The notes beneath the pieces were generated by a model. That model was not told where the DNA came from and did not search any database. It saw only the letters and a list, made by a program, of their open reading frames with translations. From Fodinibius sp041642155 (GTDB lineage: Bacteria; Bacteroidota; Rhodothermia; Balneolales; Balneolaceae), in NCBI RefSeq assembly GCF_041642155.1, contig NZ_JBEPWZ010000018.1, forward strand, positions 1 through 26,324: a stretch of 26,324 nucleotides of DNA. Reading direction: 5' to 3'. Every line of letters begins with the position of its first letter. Position 1 is the first letter of the stretch. Position numbers and translations under genes: made by a program. This document shows, in pieces, positions 7,089 to 15,818 of the stretch.

Positions 7089-8903
7089 CTACAGTGGCCA
7101 TATGAAGGGGATCAGGATGATTACAATCGACCAAAGAACGACTTGCAGGGGAAAACCCACCTTGAAGAAGTCGGTAAACCGGTAGTTACCGGGACCGTAT
7201 ACCATCAGGTTTGTCTGGTAACCGATGGGCGTCAGCAGGGACATCGACGCTACCAGGGTAATGGCTATGATCAGACCGCGGGCTTCCATACCTTGTGTTT
7301 CCGCAACCGATAAAGCGATCGGAAACATCAATGCGACCGCACCGTTATTCGTAATGACCTCCGTCAGGACAGCGGTGACAATAACCACGCCGGCCAGCAC
7401 GGCCCGGGGACCATAGGCGCTGGTCAGCTCCACCATCCAGCGGCCGATGATTTCGGCGGCACCGCTGACCTCCATGGCCCGGCCCAAACCGATAGCGGCT
7501 CCGATCACAATCAGTACCGTCCAGTCTACTGATTTCCGGGCTTCCCCGGCCTCGATAACATTGAACGCCAGCAAAACAGCCACGCCTAATATGCCCGCCA
7601 GCGCTATGTGAAGGGTGCCGAACGTCACCAGCGTTATAATGCCCATTAATACGGCAACGGAGACGTAGAGATCTTTTCCGCCGGGACGATGTTCTTTGGC
7701 TTCCTTTGTGGCCCCGGGGGCTTCCCCGCCGGCCTCACTGGTCAAGAAAAAATCCTCGGTATCCTCATACGCACCCCTGAAAGCACGGCCGGTGTCAAGG
7801 AGTAAGAGATCGCCGGCATGGAGTACGAACTCGCCCAGGGGCTGGTCAATACGCTTACCTCTTCTGCGGACACCGGTAACCGCTGCTCCGAACCGTTCGA
7901 GGAGCTTTGCCTCCTCCAGGGTGGATCCTACCAGCCGGGAACCTTCTTTGATGACCACCTGATGAAGTTCACGGTCTTTTTTTTCTTCCCGCTTAATATT
8001 TCTGGGGGGTTGCAGTGCGAGCCGGAGACCGGGAAACTCGTCAAGTTCAGGAGCTTTTGCTGCTATTCCTCCTTCAGCAGCATAAAAAAGATGGTCGCCG
8101 GGGCGGAGTTGCTCGTTCTCGGGGACCGGGGCAATTTCACGGTCGTTACGGTTAATCCGTGAAAGATAAAAGCCCGGGAAGCTCCCCAGGCCAGCTTCTT
8201 CTATGGTTTTTCCAATGACGGTCGCTTCATCCGTAATTTCGAGTTCAACCAGCAGCTCCCTGAGTCGCTCCTCTTCATACCGGATATCACGCCGGGCGGG
8301 GGTCAGGAGGGGAGAGACAAAGACGAGATAAACAAGCCCCGCTATCGCGCAGGGAACACCCACCCAGGCAAGCTCAAAAAAAGAAAGTCCCTCAAACCCA
8401 TGACTCAGCAGGAGTCCGTGCGTGATCAGGTTGGTGCTGGTCCCGATCAAGGTACAGAGTCCCCCGAGAATAGCAGCATAGGAAAGGGGTATCAGCAGTT
8501 TCGATACCAGTATGTTATTTTTCTGTCCCCAGCTTCGGATAGCAGGAATGCCCATTGCGACCACTGGCGTATTATTCAGAAAAGCCGAATAGGCGGAGAC
8601 ACTCGGACACAGCCGCAACAAAATTTGTTGTATGCTTCTGGCTTCCTTTCCCAGGATAAAATCGCTTGCCCGGTCCAGCGCCCCGCTTTCCCTCAGTGCC
8701 GCTGCCACAACATATAAACTTCCCAGGGCTACCAGGGTGGTATTGCCAAACCCTTCAACAGCCTGATCGAGGCTAATGACGCCACTGACGGTGATCACAG
8801 CCAGGGCGGTCAGCAAAACGGCATCCGGGCTCCACAGATCAATAGCCAGCCCTACAAAAGCGAGAAACAATACTCCTAAAATCAATAATTGATCAAATCC
8901 CAT
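7089..8903 (-). CDS. SLC13/DASS-family permease with two RCK_C (TrkA_C) domains
   Basis: A 604-residue inner-membrane transporter. The first membrane half (about 1-200) has FLNNTPVVAMGIP at 108-120 and IGTSTNLI at 153-160; the second half (about 410-604) has ITNNGAVALMFP and TPIGYQTNLMVYGPG. These repeated NNT/NNG and TN motifs are the sodium and carboxylate (or sulfate) binding loops of the divalent anion:sodium symporter family. Two soluble regulatory modules of RCK_C type lie between them, about 215-285 and 310-380, each ending in a PGDHLFYA or AGDLLLLD strand. Such six-domain proteins are usually annotated as SLC13 family permeases; the substrate is not known. RCK_C domains bind c-di-AMP in KtrA and CpaA, which is interesting given the diadenylate cyclase at 18230-19711. 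The ATG at 8903 begins at the first helix. A candidate promoter lies 101 bases upstream. Confidence 0.88.
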   Translation of the reverse strand: MGFDQLLILGVLFLAFVGLAIDLWSPDAVLLTALAVITVSGVISLDQAVEGFGNTTLVALGSLYVVAAALRESGALDRASDFILGKEARSIQQILLRLCPSVSAYSAFLNNTPVVAMGIPAIRSWGQKNNILVSKLLIPLSYAAILGGLCTLIGTSTNLITHGLLLSHGFEGLSFFELAWVGVPCAIAGLVYLVFVSPLLTPARRDIRYEEERLRELLVELEITDEATVIGKTIEEAGLGSFPGFYLSRINRNDREIAPVPENEQLRPGDHLFYAAEGGIAAKAPELDEFPGLRLALQPPRNIKREEKKDRELHQVVIKEGSRLVGSTLEEAKLLERFGAAVTGVRRRGKRIDQPLGEFVLHAGDLLLLDTGRAFRGAYEDTEDFFLTSEAGGEAPGATKEAKEHRPGGKDLYVSVAVLMGIITLVTFGTLHIALAGILGVAVLLAFNVIEAGEARKSVDWTVLIVIGAAIGLGRAMEVSGAAEIIGRWMVELTSAYGPRAVLAGVVIVTAVLTEVITNNGAVALMFPIALSVAETQGMEARGLIIAITLVASMSLLTPIGYQTNLMVYGPGNYRFTDFFKVGFPLQVVLWSIVIILIPFIWPL

Positions 8904-8945
8904 TAAAAACAGCGTAAGTTAATCGTGATTGGTTTTGTTAGGATT

Positions 8946-8970
8946 AAGCCCATATGGCTGACATGGGCTT
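8946..8970 (-). promoter_or_regulatory. Stem-loop in the probable leader of the SLC13 gene
   Basis: AAGCCCAT at 8946-8953 pairs perfectly with ATGGGCTT at 8963-8970 around a 9-base loop. It lies between the candidate -7 box (9004-9011) and the SLC13 start (8903), so it would be in the 5' untranslated leader. No T-run follows it on the minus strand, so it does not look like a simple terminator. Function unknown. Confidence 0.3.
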
Positions 8971-9003
8971 GTGCAAGTTTTTTGGTGTCATGGTTTTAAA
9001 ACG

Positions 9004-9011
9004 CAAATATA
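9004..9011 (-). promoter_or_regulatory. Candidate Bacteroidota-type -7 box
   Basis: On the minus strand this reads TATATTTG, matching the TAnnTTTG -7 consensus of Bacteroidota primary sigma factors. About 20 bases upstream is a T-rich run but no clean TTTG -33 box. It is placed to drive the SLC13-type gene 101 bases downstream. Confidence 0.35.
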
Positions 9012-9116
9012 AGCCGGCTAAAACATAGTAAAAAATCCTATAGCCCGTACAGATTTTTTATGTTAACCATTCATCCCTTAATGGTACTTCCGGTAACGGC
9101 AAAAACGCCAGCTGGT

Positions 9117-10103
9117 TTATCGTGTCAGATCAAATTTTGCCCAGACGGGCAGGTGATCGGAGGTGGTTGATTCAAAGTTGGTAATATAGTTCAGCGGGGC
9201 GTCATAGACCGCGGCACTTTCGCCTATATAAAAAGGAAAGAGCTCGTCACTAATGGCAATATGATCAATGAGGTTGCCTTCCTCCATATAGTTGAGGGAC
9301 GAGGATTCTTTATTGAGCGAAAGCACGTGGGTGATCACATCAAAGTGTTGGGAGTGCTCTACAAATTCGTCATAGGATGTTTCAGCCAAATTACCGGGCT
9401 CATGGTAATAAAGCGATTCATCCACATCGTCGTTGAAGTCGCCGAGCAGGATGATGTTGGCATTGGGTTCCTCATCCATCAGGTAATAAAAGAGTCCCTC
9501 TGCCGCCTCTTGACGTCGCTTATAGGATTCTCCGTGATCGGCCGTATTCGCTTTGCCATGAACGACAACGGCATAACATTCAATGGTGGTTTCCTCAAAG
9601 GTATAGTCAAATCGGAAATACAGCGGCGTCCGCCCATTGGCCCAGAAATACTCCCAGCCTTGTTGGTAGTCCTCCCGCACATCCGTAATAGCCCCGGCCT
9701 CCAGGGAATCGATAGTGAGGGTGTTATAGACAAACGCCATTTTTTGTCCCTTGTTAACGTGTTCGGCTGTAAATCCGTGATAGCCCGCAAGTGGGTCCAG
9801 CAGAACAGCGAGGGCTTCGCGGCTGTGAATTTCCTGGAGGGCAAAAAGGTCTGCATCCAGTGAATCCATCACCCGAACGGCGTTTTTAGTCTGCCGGAAG
9901 TTGTCGTTTGCACCATACCACTCAATATTCCACGTTACGGTTTCAAGGATGCCGTCGGGAGCCACAGGCTCTGTTTGTGGAATCTCCCCTCCCGGCGGAT
10001 CTTCCTCCCCTGATTCAAACCCCGGGGCTCCGCAGCTGTAAAAAAACAGGACGGCTATAAGAAAAAAGAAGGATCGTATATTCGCAATGGTTCGGGTTTT
10101 CAA
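9117..10103 (-). CDS. Endonuclease/exonuclease/phosphatase-family lipoprotein
   Basis: A 328-residue protein of the EEP (DNase I-like) fold. The N-terminus has basic residues, a hydrophobic stretch (FFFLIAVLFF) and then YSCG, a loose lipobox with Cys24 as the likely lipidated residue, followed by a Pro/Glu/Gly-rich linker. The catalytic domain then shows TVTWNIEWYG (metal-binding Asn), FALQEIHS (metal-binding Glu), LLGDFNDD (Asp/Asn), and the final SDHLPVWAKF with the general His. These are the expected EEP catalytic residues. Substrate could be nucleic acid or a phosphoester; the family does not decide it. It probably faces the periplasm or cell surface. The start lies two bases after the universal stress protein stop, so the two are almost certainly one transcript. 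Confidence 0.85.
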   Translation of the reverse strand: MKTRTIANIRSFFFLIAVLFFYSCGAPGFESGEEDPPGGEIPQTEPVAPDGILETVTWNIEWYGANDNFRQTKNAVRVMDSLDADLFALQEIHSREALAVLLDPLAGYHGFTAEHVNKGQKMAFVYNTLTIDSLEAGAITDVREDYQQGWEYFWANGRTPLYFRFDYTFEETTIECYAVVVHGKANTADHGESYKRRQEAAEGLFYYLMDEEPNANIILLGDFNDDVDESLYYHEPGNLAETSYDEFVEHSQHFDVITHVLSLNKESSSLNYMEEGNLIDHIAISDELFPFYIGESAAVYDAPLNYITNFESTTSDHLPVWAKFDLTR

Positions 10104-10105
10104 TG

Positions 10106-10999
10106 TTATTCAGCTTCAGCCTGTTGTCTGGGATTAATACTTAGGACCGGACTTTTTACATGGCGTGCTACATTAGCCGTCGTGCTGCCCATCATCAGGT
10201 AGTCGATGCCCGTTCGCCCCACCGTCGACATGACAACGAGATCATAGGGGTCGGCTGCGTTATAGTTGAGAATCGCTTCGTGAGGGGTGTCCGTCGAGAC
10301 GATCACATTTGTTGATATCAGGTCTTCGAGTTCATGGAGCTCCTCTTTGGCCAGGACCTTCAGCCGCTGGTTGCGAAGCTCAATTTTTGACTTGTCGGGA
10401 TTACTGTCGTGTTCGGGATCATAGGCAAAGATATTGATAAGCTCCAGCTTTGCATTTGCTTTTAGGGCTATCTCTTTGGCATAGGGGAACGCCGCCCTGG
10501 AATGGTCCGAAAAATCCGTCGTCAGCAGGATTCGGTTCAGGTTTGTAACTTCCCGTTCCTCATTGACAATCAGCACCGGCAGGTGGGACATGCGCAATAC
10601 TTTTTCCGCAACGGATCCCAGAAAAAAGCGTGAGAAACCGGTACGCCCGTGGGTGGACATTACAATCATATCAAAATCTTTGGCTTCCTCGACGATAGCC
10701 TGGGCCGGATTACCGATGGATATGAGGGGTTTGGTGAGGAGCGAGGGATCGACATTTTCTTCACCCAGCTCAGTCAGCCGGCTGTTCAGGGCCGTTTGAA
10801 TTTCTTCGTAATCGTCAATCGCGGTCGATCCCATGCCCCCGAACATGTATGGTCCGCCGTCTACCTCGTTAAGAGGCAGGTACGAGTGAAAGGGGGTGAT
10901 GGTACCCTCGAAGAGCCGGGCCATCTGCCGGGCTGAATGAAGTGCACTGGTACTCAGTTCGGAAAAGTCGAGCGGCACGAGAATTCTGATGTTTTCCAT
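10106..10999 (-). CDS. Tandem-domain universal stress protein
   Basis: A 297-residue cytoplasmic protein made of two UspA domains. Domain 1 (about 1-147) starts RILVPLDFSE and ends STHGRTGFSRFFLGS...PVLIV; domain 2 (about 155-290) starts RILLTTDFSDHS and ends STVGRTGIDYLMMGST...PVLSI. Both carry an ATP-type phosphate loop of the form G-9x-G-S, with Ser replacing the first Gly of the classical G-2x-G-9x-G-S/T pattern. Tandem Usps of this size occur widely and bind ATP or, in some species, other adenine nucleotides; one mycobacterial and some Gram-positive Usps or CBS proteins have been tied to c-di-AMP, but nothing in this sequence shows that. The gene is downstream of corA (53-base gap) and immediately upstream of the EEP lipoprotein gene. 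Confidence 0.92.
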   Translation of the reverse strand: MENIRILVPLDFSELSTSALHSARQMARLFEGTITPFHSYLPLNEVDGGPYMFGGMGSTAIDDYEEIQTALNSRLTELGEENVDPSLLTKPLISIGNPAQAIVEEAKDFDMIVMSTHGRTGFSRFFLGSVAEKVLRMSHLPVLIVNEEREVTNLNRILLTTDFSDHSRAAFPYAKEIALKANAKLELINIFAYDPEHDSNPDKSKIELRNQRLKVLAKEELHELEDLISTNVIVSTDTPHEAILNYNAADPYDLVVMSTVGRTGIDYLMMGSTTANVARHVKSPVLSINPRQQAEAE

Positions 11000-11052
11000 A
11001 ATATTGTTATGATATGATATTAAAGTTAACGGAAATTATGAATCAATAATGG

Positions 11053-12168
11053 CTAAAGCCATCCTTTTTGTTTAAAATAAAACACCATGCCTACAGCAAT
11101 AACAGCCATAAACACCAGAGAGGCCGGGTACCCCCAAAACAGGTTGAGTTCCGGCATGTTATAGGGACTGGCCTCGGGGTTAAAGTTCATTCCATAGATA
11201 CCCGCAACGAAGGTCAGGGGGATGAAGATCGTGGCAATAATCGTCAGTACCTTCATCACTTCGTTCATCTTGTTGCTGATATTTGACATGTACAGGTCGT
11301 GCAGGCTGAGGACCATATCCCGGTAACTTTCTATGGTATCGATTACCTGAATAATGTGGTCATAGACATCCCGCAGAAACAGTTTGGTGTGATCGGATAT
11401 CAGGGGAGATTCATCTCGTAAAGCCGTGTTAAGAGCCTCGCGCAGGGGCCGGATCGCTTTGCGAAAAAGGGCGGTTTCCTGCCTGACTTTATGAATCTGG
11501 TGCAGCAGATCTTCTTCGTCGTTTTCAAACAAACCTTCTTCGATGTTCAGTATGGTATCCCCGATTTGGTCGAGGGCAGTGAAATAGTGATCAACCACCG
11601 TATCGATCAGAGCATACGCAAGGTAATCGACCGGCTGATCTCGCATGCGTCCCCCCTTGATCGTAAGACGATCCAGGATCGGCTGAAAATGGTTGTTGTC
11701 CGTCTCCTGGAATGACAGCACATAATTGGGTCCCAGTACAATACTTATCTGTTCGGAATGGAGCGATTTATGCTCTTTCGAATAGGAAAACATCCGCAAA
11801 ACAAAAAAGATACAGTTGTCATAGACCTCCATTTTAGGATGCTGCCCGGTATTTACAATATCTTCCTGGATAAGCGGATGCAGCTCAAAAAAGGACCAGA
11901 TGGTTTTTAACTTGCCCGTATCGTGCAGACCGTTGACGTTGATCCAGGTTTTCGACGGATTTTCCAGGTAAGGCCGGCACTCTTCAATATCGGTAACGGT
12001 AAGCCGGTCGACATGCGATTCGTCATAATCATAAAGCGCAATCTGTACTTCCTCTACTCTCTGGTGTCCCATATATTCCACGGTACCCGGCGCGGTGCCG
12101 GGTTTTTGGGAACTATTTCTTTTACGCCGGGACAAGGGATGTATAAATTGTTTTGCCATGCCTGCCAT
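11053..12168 (-). CDS. corA: CorA-family magnesium/cobalt transporter
   Basis: An inner-membrane divalent cation channel of 371 residues from the start chosen here. The large N-terminal cytoplasmic domain (about 35-300) includes the CorA markers WINVNGLHD, HPLIQEDIVN, and FFVLRM. The C-terminus has two helices with the signature YGMNF in the loop between them and a basic end (FYFKQKGWL). Only Mg, Co or Ni selectivity is expected from the family. The frame is open back to a codon at 12249, but that lies inside the terminator hairpin of the upstream ompA-like gene, so the ATG at 12168 (or the one at 12159) is more likely. A TACCTTTTG sequence at 12208-12216 (minus) is a weak candidate -7 box. 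The usp and EEP genes follow on the same strand. Confidence 0.92.
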   Translation of the reverse strand: MAGMAKQFIHPLSRRKRNSSQKPGTAPGTVEYMGHQRVEEVQIALYDYDESHVDRLTVTDIEECRPYLENPSKTWINVNGLHDTGKLKTIWSFFELHPLIQEDIVNTGQHPKMEVYDNCIFFVLRMFSYSKEHKSLHSEQISIVLGPNYVLSFQETDNNHFQPILDRLTIKGGRMRDQPVDYLAYALIDTVVDHYFTALDQIGDTILNIEEGLFENDEEDLLHQIHKVRQETALFRKAIRPLREALNTALRDESPLISDHTKLFLRDVYDHIIQVIDTIESYRDMVLSLHDLYMSNISNKMNEVMKVLTIIATIFIPLTFVAGIYGMNFNPEASPYNMPELNLFWGYPASLVFMAVIAVGMVFYFKQKGWL

Positions 12169-12235
12169 ACTCTTTGAATTATGAGGAATACTATAATATG
12201 TGCAAGACAAAAGGTATTTCCAAGCATCACAAAAA

Positions 12236-12265
12236 AAGGCCCGCACCATTGATGGTACGGGCCTT
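12236..12265 (-). terminator. Rho-independent terminator of the OmpA-like gene
   Basis: A 13-base-pair stem (12236-12248 with 12253-12265) with one A/C mismatch and a TTGA-type four-base loop. On the minus strand it is followed by a run of seven T (12237-12231). It lies 26 bases beyond the stop of the OmpA-like gene. This is the clearest intrinsic terminator in the window, and it separates that gene from corA. Confidence 0.85.
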
Positions 12266-12290
12266 GCGAATCTAAGGGTTGAGAGAATAA

Positions 12291-12974
12291 TCAGCCTCCC
12301 AATTCTCCTTCTTTTGCTTTTTCCTTAAGCTCTTCATTGGCATAGACGGCTATCTCAACCCGGCGGTTTTGCTGTCGTCCCGCTTCGGTACTGTTATCCG
12401 CTACCGGGTCTTCTTCGCCAAAGCCGGTGATAATCATCCGATCACTTGCCACCCCTTGTTGCGAGGCATAGCTTGCAACGGCCTTGGCCCGGTCTTCCGA
12501 GAGTTGCTGGTTATATTCTTCAGATCCCTGGCTGTCGGTATGTCCGGCAAACAGGATCTCGGTATCCTCATAGTCTTGCAGAATATCGGAAAGTTCCTCA
12601 ATATTTTCCCTGGAGGCGCTCCGGAGTTCATATGAGTCGAAATCAAACAGGATACCGGAATCAAAAGTAATCTTGATTCCTTCGCCCACGCGTTCAACCT
12701 CGGCATTCTCCAATTCACTTTCCATCTCCTCAGCCTGGCGATCCATATAATTACCAATGGCTGCCCCGGCTGCTCCGCCCACTGCAGCGCCTATAATCGC
12801 ACCGGTCACGGTATTGCCTGCGGCTTTACCGATAACTGCCCCTGCCAGTCCCCCCGCACCGGCGCCGGCAGCGCCACCTTTAGCAGTTTTGCTCCAGTTT
12901 TTACACCCCTGAAACATTAAACCCATTAAACCAATACAAACGATAATTGCTGTACCTTTTTTAAATGTAGTCAT
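12291..12974 (-). CDS. OmpA-family lipoprotein with glycine-zipper segment
   Basis: A 227-residue outer-membrane-associated protein. The N-terminus is a lipoprotein signal (KKGTAIIVCIGLMGLMFQGC, Cys24). Residues about 33-75 form a glycine zipper of repeated GAxxG/GAAxG steps (GAGAGGLAGAVIGKAAG and a second similar run), which usually forms a membrane-inserting hairpin. A charged linker leads to an OmpA_C peptidoglycan-binding domain (about 105-215) with ILFDFDSYEL, LFAGHTDSQGSEEYN, LSEDRAKAV, ITGFGEEDPVADN and NRRVEI; the Asp of HTD and the Arg of NRR are the diaminopimelate-binding residues. The order matches YiaD-type lipoproteins. Its role is to tether outer membrane and wall. It is a single-gene transcript ended by the terminator at 12236-12265. 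Confidence 0.93.
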   Translation of the reverse strand: MTTFKKGTAIIVCIGLMGLMFQGCKNWSKTAKGGAAGAGAGGLAGAVIGKAAGNTVTGAIIGAAVGGAAGAAIGNYMDRQAEEMESELENAEVERVGEGIKITFDSGILFDFDSYELRSASRENIEELSDILQDYEDTEILFAGHTDSQGSEEYNQQLSEDRAKAVASYASQQGVASDRMIITGFGEEDPVADNSTEAGRQQNRRVEIAVYANEELKEKAKEGELGG

Positions 12975-13240
12975 AACTGTTGGAACTTATTTGAATTCAA
13001 AACGGATCAGTGCATTATAGGTCAAAAAGGACCAGATGTTCCATGCCTGTTTTTAATGTAAAAAGACTAAATATTACGGATGCCAGAAAAAAATAGTTAT
13101 CGCAGCCTAAGGTGGCGCGTTGTAGAACTGAGGTTTAGAAACACCCGCCACCGGCCAATAATTCCAAAAGAGCGGAGTGGGTGCATTCTCATTGGGAGGA
13201 GATAGCTGACATAAAAGGGTCTGAATCACCAACAACCATA

Positions 13241-15790
13241 TCAGGTTGTTTCTGTGCGCAACACTTCGAGGGGGGTTCGCCTGTAGATACTTCGGCTGTT
13301 GAGCATGCCGATAAAGATGGTCAGTCCCGTAATCAGTACCGTACCAATGATGATCACCCAAACGTTGGGCACAAAGATTATGTCGAAATAGAAGTAGCCC
13401 AGCAGCCAGCTGGCACTTAGCGAGAGAATAAGTCCCGTCAAGGCGGAAAGGAGTCCGAGAAACAGGTACTCCACCGAAAGAATACTGATAATCTGTTTTT
13501 TGCTGGCTCCCATCGTACGAAGCAGGACGCTTTCCCTGACCCGCTGAAAATGGCTGGTCGCAACCGAACTGGCCAGCACGATGAGCCCGGTCAGAATGCT
13601 GAAAAGCGCCATAAACTGGATGGCGAAGGAGATGTCGTCAATAAACCGGTTGATGGTTTCCAGGATACGGCTTACATCAATAGCGGAAACGTTGGGGTAG
13701 TCCCGTACCACGGCCTGCTGGGTCCCGGCCGTAACCTCCCGGTTGGGGGTGCGGGTGACCGTCACAAATATTTGCGGAGCCTGTTCCAGCACGCCGGCGG
13801 GGAAGAGCATGAAGAAGTTGGGCTGCACCCGCCGGAAGTCCACTTCGCGGATACTCCCCACATAGGCTTGAACGGGTACGCCCTGAACATCAAATGTCAG
13901 TGAATCTCCGATTTCAAGCTCCAGGTCTTCGGCAATCTCCTGCGCGGCCGAAACAGGTACGGCGCCCTGCGAAGGATCGGCCTTCCCGGTCCATTCTCCT
14001 TTTAGAAGCGTTTCGGAGTTGACCAGCGAATCGCGGTAGGTGGAGCGGTATTCCCGCTGGAGGGCCCACCCGCGCACCTCGCTGGTGGTGTCGTCAGCGA
14101 TCGCCCTCGTGCTGCGTCCCCTGAGGGAGTCCAGCCGCATCGTTACCATGGGGACATTCTGAAGGATAGGCAAACCCTCTTCCTCGAGCAGCTGAATGAG
14201 TCCCTCGTTCTGGTCCGGCTGAATATCAAAAAAGATGAGGTTGGGGGCGTCATCGCGGGTAGCGAAGTCGAGCTCCTCCATCAGCATATCCTGGCTGAAA
14301 TAAAGCGTACTGACCAGCAGCATACCGAGTCCCAGCGAGAGCATCAGCGTAGCCGTCTGGTTATTGGGACGGTAAAGATTCGCCAGTCCCTGGCGCCACA
14401 CGTATGGCCAGTGAGAGGGAAAATAACGCTTCACCAGCTTCATGAGGAGCCGGGCCACCAGCAAAAGCAGTCCAAAAGCCGCAACCATACCAAGGGTAAA
14501 GAGTCCCCCGACCCTCCAGCTTTCGGTCAGCAGCGTTGCGTAGCCGAAGACCGTGAGTACGATAACGGCATAAATCAGGAACTTAACGTTGTGAGAGAGG
14601 AGCGAGGTGATGGATTCCTCGAGGGTGCGCAGGGCATACAGGGGTGAGGCCTTGCGGAGTGCCAGCAGCGGCATGAGCGCAAACGCAAGGGCCACGCCGG
14701 TACCGGTAAAGAGACCGAGTCCGATAGAAAGCCACGAAATCGTCAGCTCGACATCCACCGGCAGAAAATCGCTGACCAGGGCGGGGAGCAGGTATTGCAT
14801 GCCGACCCCCAGGAGGGTACCCGCAAGGGCGCCCAGAAAGCCAAGGACCACCGCCTGGATCAGAAAAATGCTCATCGTTTGGTCAGACGACGCCCCGAAA
14901 CAGCGGAGCACGGAGGCGGTACTGATCTTCTGGTTGATGTAGACGTGTATGGAGCTGGCTACCCCAATGCCGCCCAGCAGAAGGGCAATGAAGCCGACTA
15001 AATTCAGAAATTTACCGAGGTTGCCGACCGCCTCCCCGATCTCTTCCCGCCGTTCTTCGACGGTCTCATAGTCGATATCGATACGGAGATGGTCTTCCAG
15101 CGAATCAAGTTTTGCCTCGATCGGCTCCATATCGCGGTTGTCGTCGAACTTGAAGTAACGCTTGTATTCGATCCGGCTGCCGCGCTGGACCAGCCTGGTG
15201 GAGTCCAGCAGGGCCTGCGGGATAAAGACGCGCGGGCCGACCAGGGAGGTAGCGGCCGCTTCGCCCGGTACTTTGGTGATGGCCCCGCCGATGGGAAAAG
15301 TGACTTCTCCTATCTTGACAGAGTCCCCGACGGAGAGGCCGAACTGCGTTAAAAGGGTCTGGTCAACCAGTGCCGAGTGATCGGTCTTGAACTGCTGTGC
15401 CGCATCGGACGGACGGGTCTCCAGGGTCCCGTAAAAGGGGAAGTTGCCCTCGAGGGCCCGTACGTTAGAGAGCCGGGTAGCCCCGTTTCCGGGGAAAAAA
15501 ACCATGGAGGGGAATTCCGTTATGGTAGCCTGCTCTCCGCCCAGGGCCTCGGCATAGGATCGCAGGGTATCGGGAAAAGGCTGTTCGGTCTCAATCTCGA
15601 GATCGGCGCCCAGCAGTTCTTTGGACTGGTTGTTGATGGTACTGTTGAGGCTGTCCCTGAAGGAGGTGATGGCCACCTGGGCGGCTACCCCGATGATAAT
15701 AGCTGAAATATATACGAATAATCGCTTTTTATTGGAGCGGGCATCGCGCCAGGCCATCTTCCAGGACCAGCTTGAAAAAAATGAAGACAT
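13241..15790 (-). CDS. ybbP: FtsX/MacB-type ABC transporter permease (YbbP-like)
   Basis: An 849-residue inner-membrane protein from the ATG at 15790 (MSSFFSSWSWKMAWRD). The frame is open further back, to 15871, but that would overlap the ATPase gene by 53 bases and add no domain. Organisation: one N-terminal helix (KRLFVYISAIIIGVAAQVAI), a periplasmic MacB-like domain, an FtsX block of helices starting at FLNLVGFIALLLGGIGVA and containing VLRCFGAS, further central helices, a second periplasmic domain, and a final FtsX block with VLLRTMGAS. This duplicated pattern and length match YbbP. Together with YbbA it forms a type VII (mechanotransmission) ABC complex, which acts on substrates in the periplasm or outer leaflet rather than importing them. 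It starts 28 bases after the ATPase stop. Confidence 0.88.
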   Translation of the reverse strand: MSSFFSSWSWKMAWRDARSNKKRLFVYISAIIIGVAAQVAITSFRDSLNSTINNQSKELLGADLEIETEQPFPDTLRSYAEALGGEQATITEFPSMVFFPGNGATRLSNVRALEGNFPFYGTLETRPSDAAQQFKTDHSALVDQTLLTQFGLSVGDSVKIGEVTFPIGGAITKVPGEAAATSLVGPRVFIPQALLDSTRLVQRGSRIEYKRYFKFDDNRDMEPIEAKLDSLEDHLRIDIDYETVEERREEIGEAVGNLGKFLNLVGFIALLLGGIGVASSIHVYINQKISTASVLRCFGASSDQTMSIFLIQAVVLGFLGALAGTLLGVGMQYLLPALVSDFLPVDVELTISWLSIGLGLFTGTGVALAFALMPLLALRKASPLYALRTLEESITSLLSHNVKFLIYAVIVLTVFGYATLLTESWRVGGLFTLGMVAAFGLLLLVARLLMKLVKRYFPSHWPYVWRQGLANLYRPNNQTATLMLSLGLGMLLVSTLYFSQDMLMEELDFATRDDAPNLIFFDIQPDQNEGLIQLLEEEGLPILQNVPMVTMRLDSLRGRSTRAIADDTTSEVRGWALQREYRSTYRDSLVNSETLLKGEWTGKADPSQGAVPVSAAQEIAEDLELEIGDSLTFDVQGVPVQAYVGSIREVDFRRVQPNFFMLFPAGVLEQAPQIFVTVTRTPNREVTAGTQQAVVRDYPNVSAIDVSRILETINRFIDDISFAIQFMALFSILTGLIVLASSVATSHFQRVRESVLLRTMGASKKQIISILSVEYLFLGLLSALTGLILSLSASWLLGYFYFDIIFVPNVWVIIIGTVLITGLTIFIGMLNSRSIYRRTPLEVLRTETT

Positions 15791-15818
15791 GAGTTTGTGA
15801 CTGTAAGTGATTGGCGCG

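Noticed and set aside
11048..11061. Short palindrome ATGGCTAAAGCCAT at the corA stop
   Set aside because: Six-base stem with a two-base loop, too small to fold well, and no T-run.
13231..13250. AACAACC/GGTTGTT inverted repeat over the ybbP stop codon
   Set aside because: Only a 7-base stem with no T-run after it on the minus strand; too weak to call a terminator.
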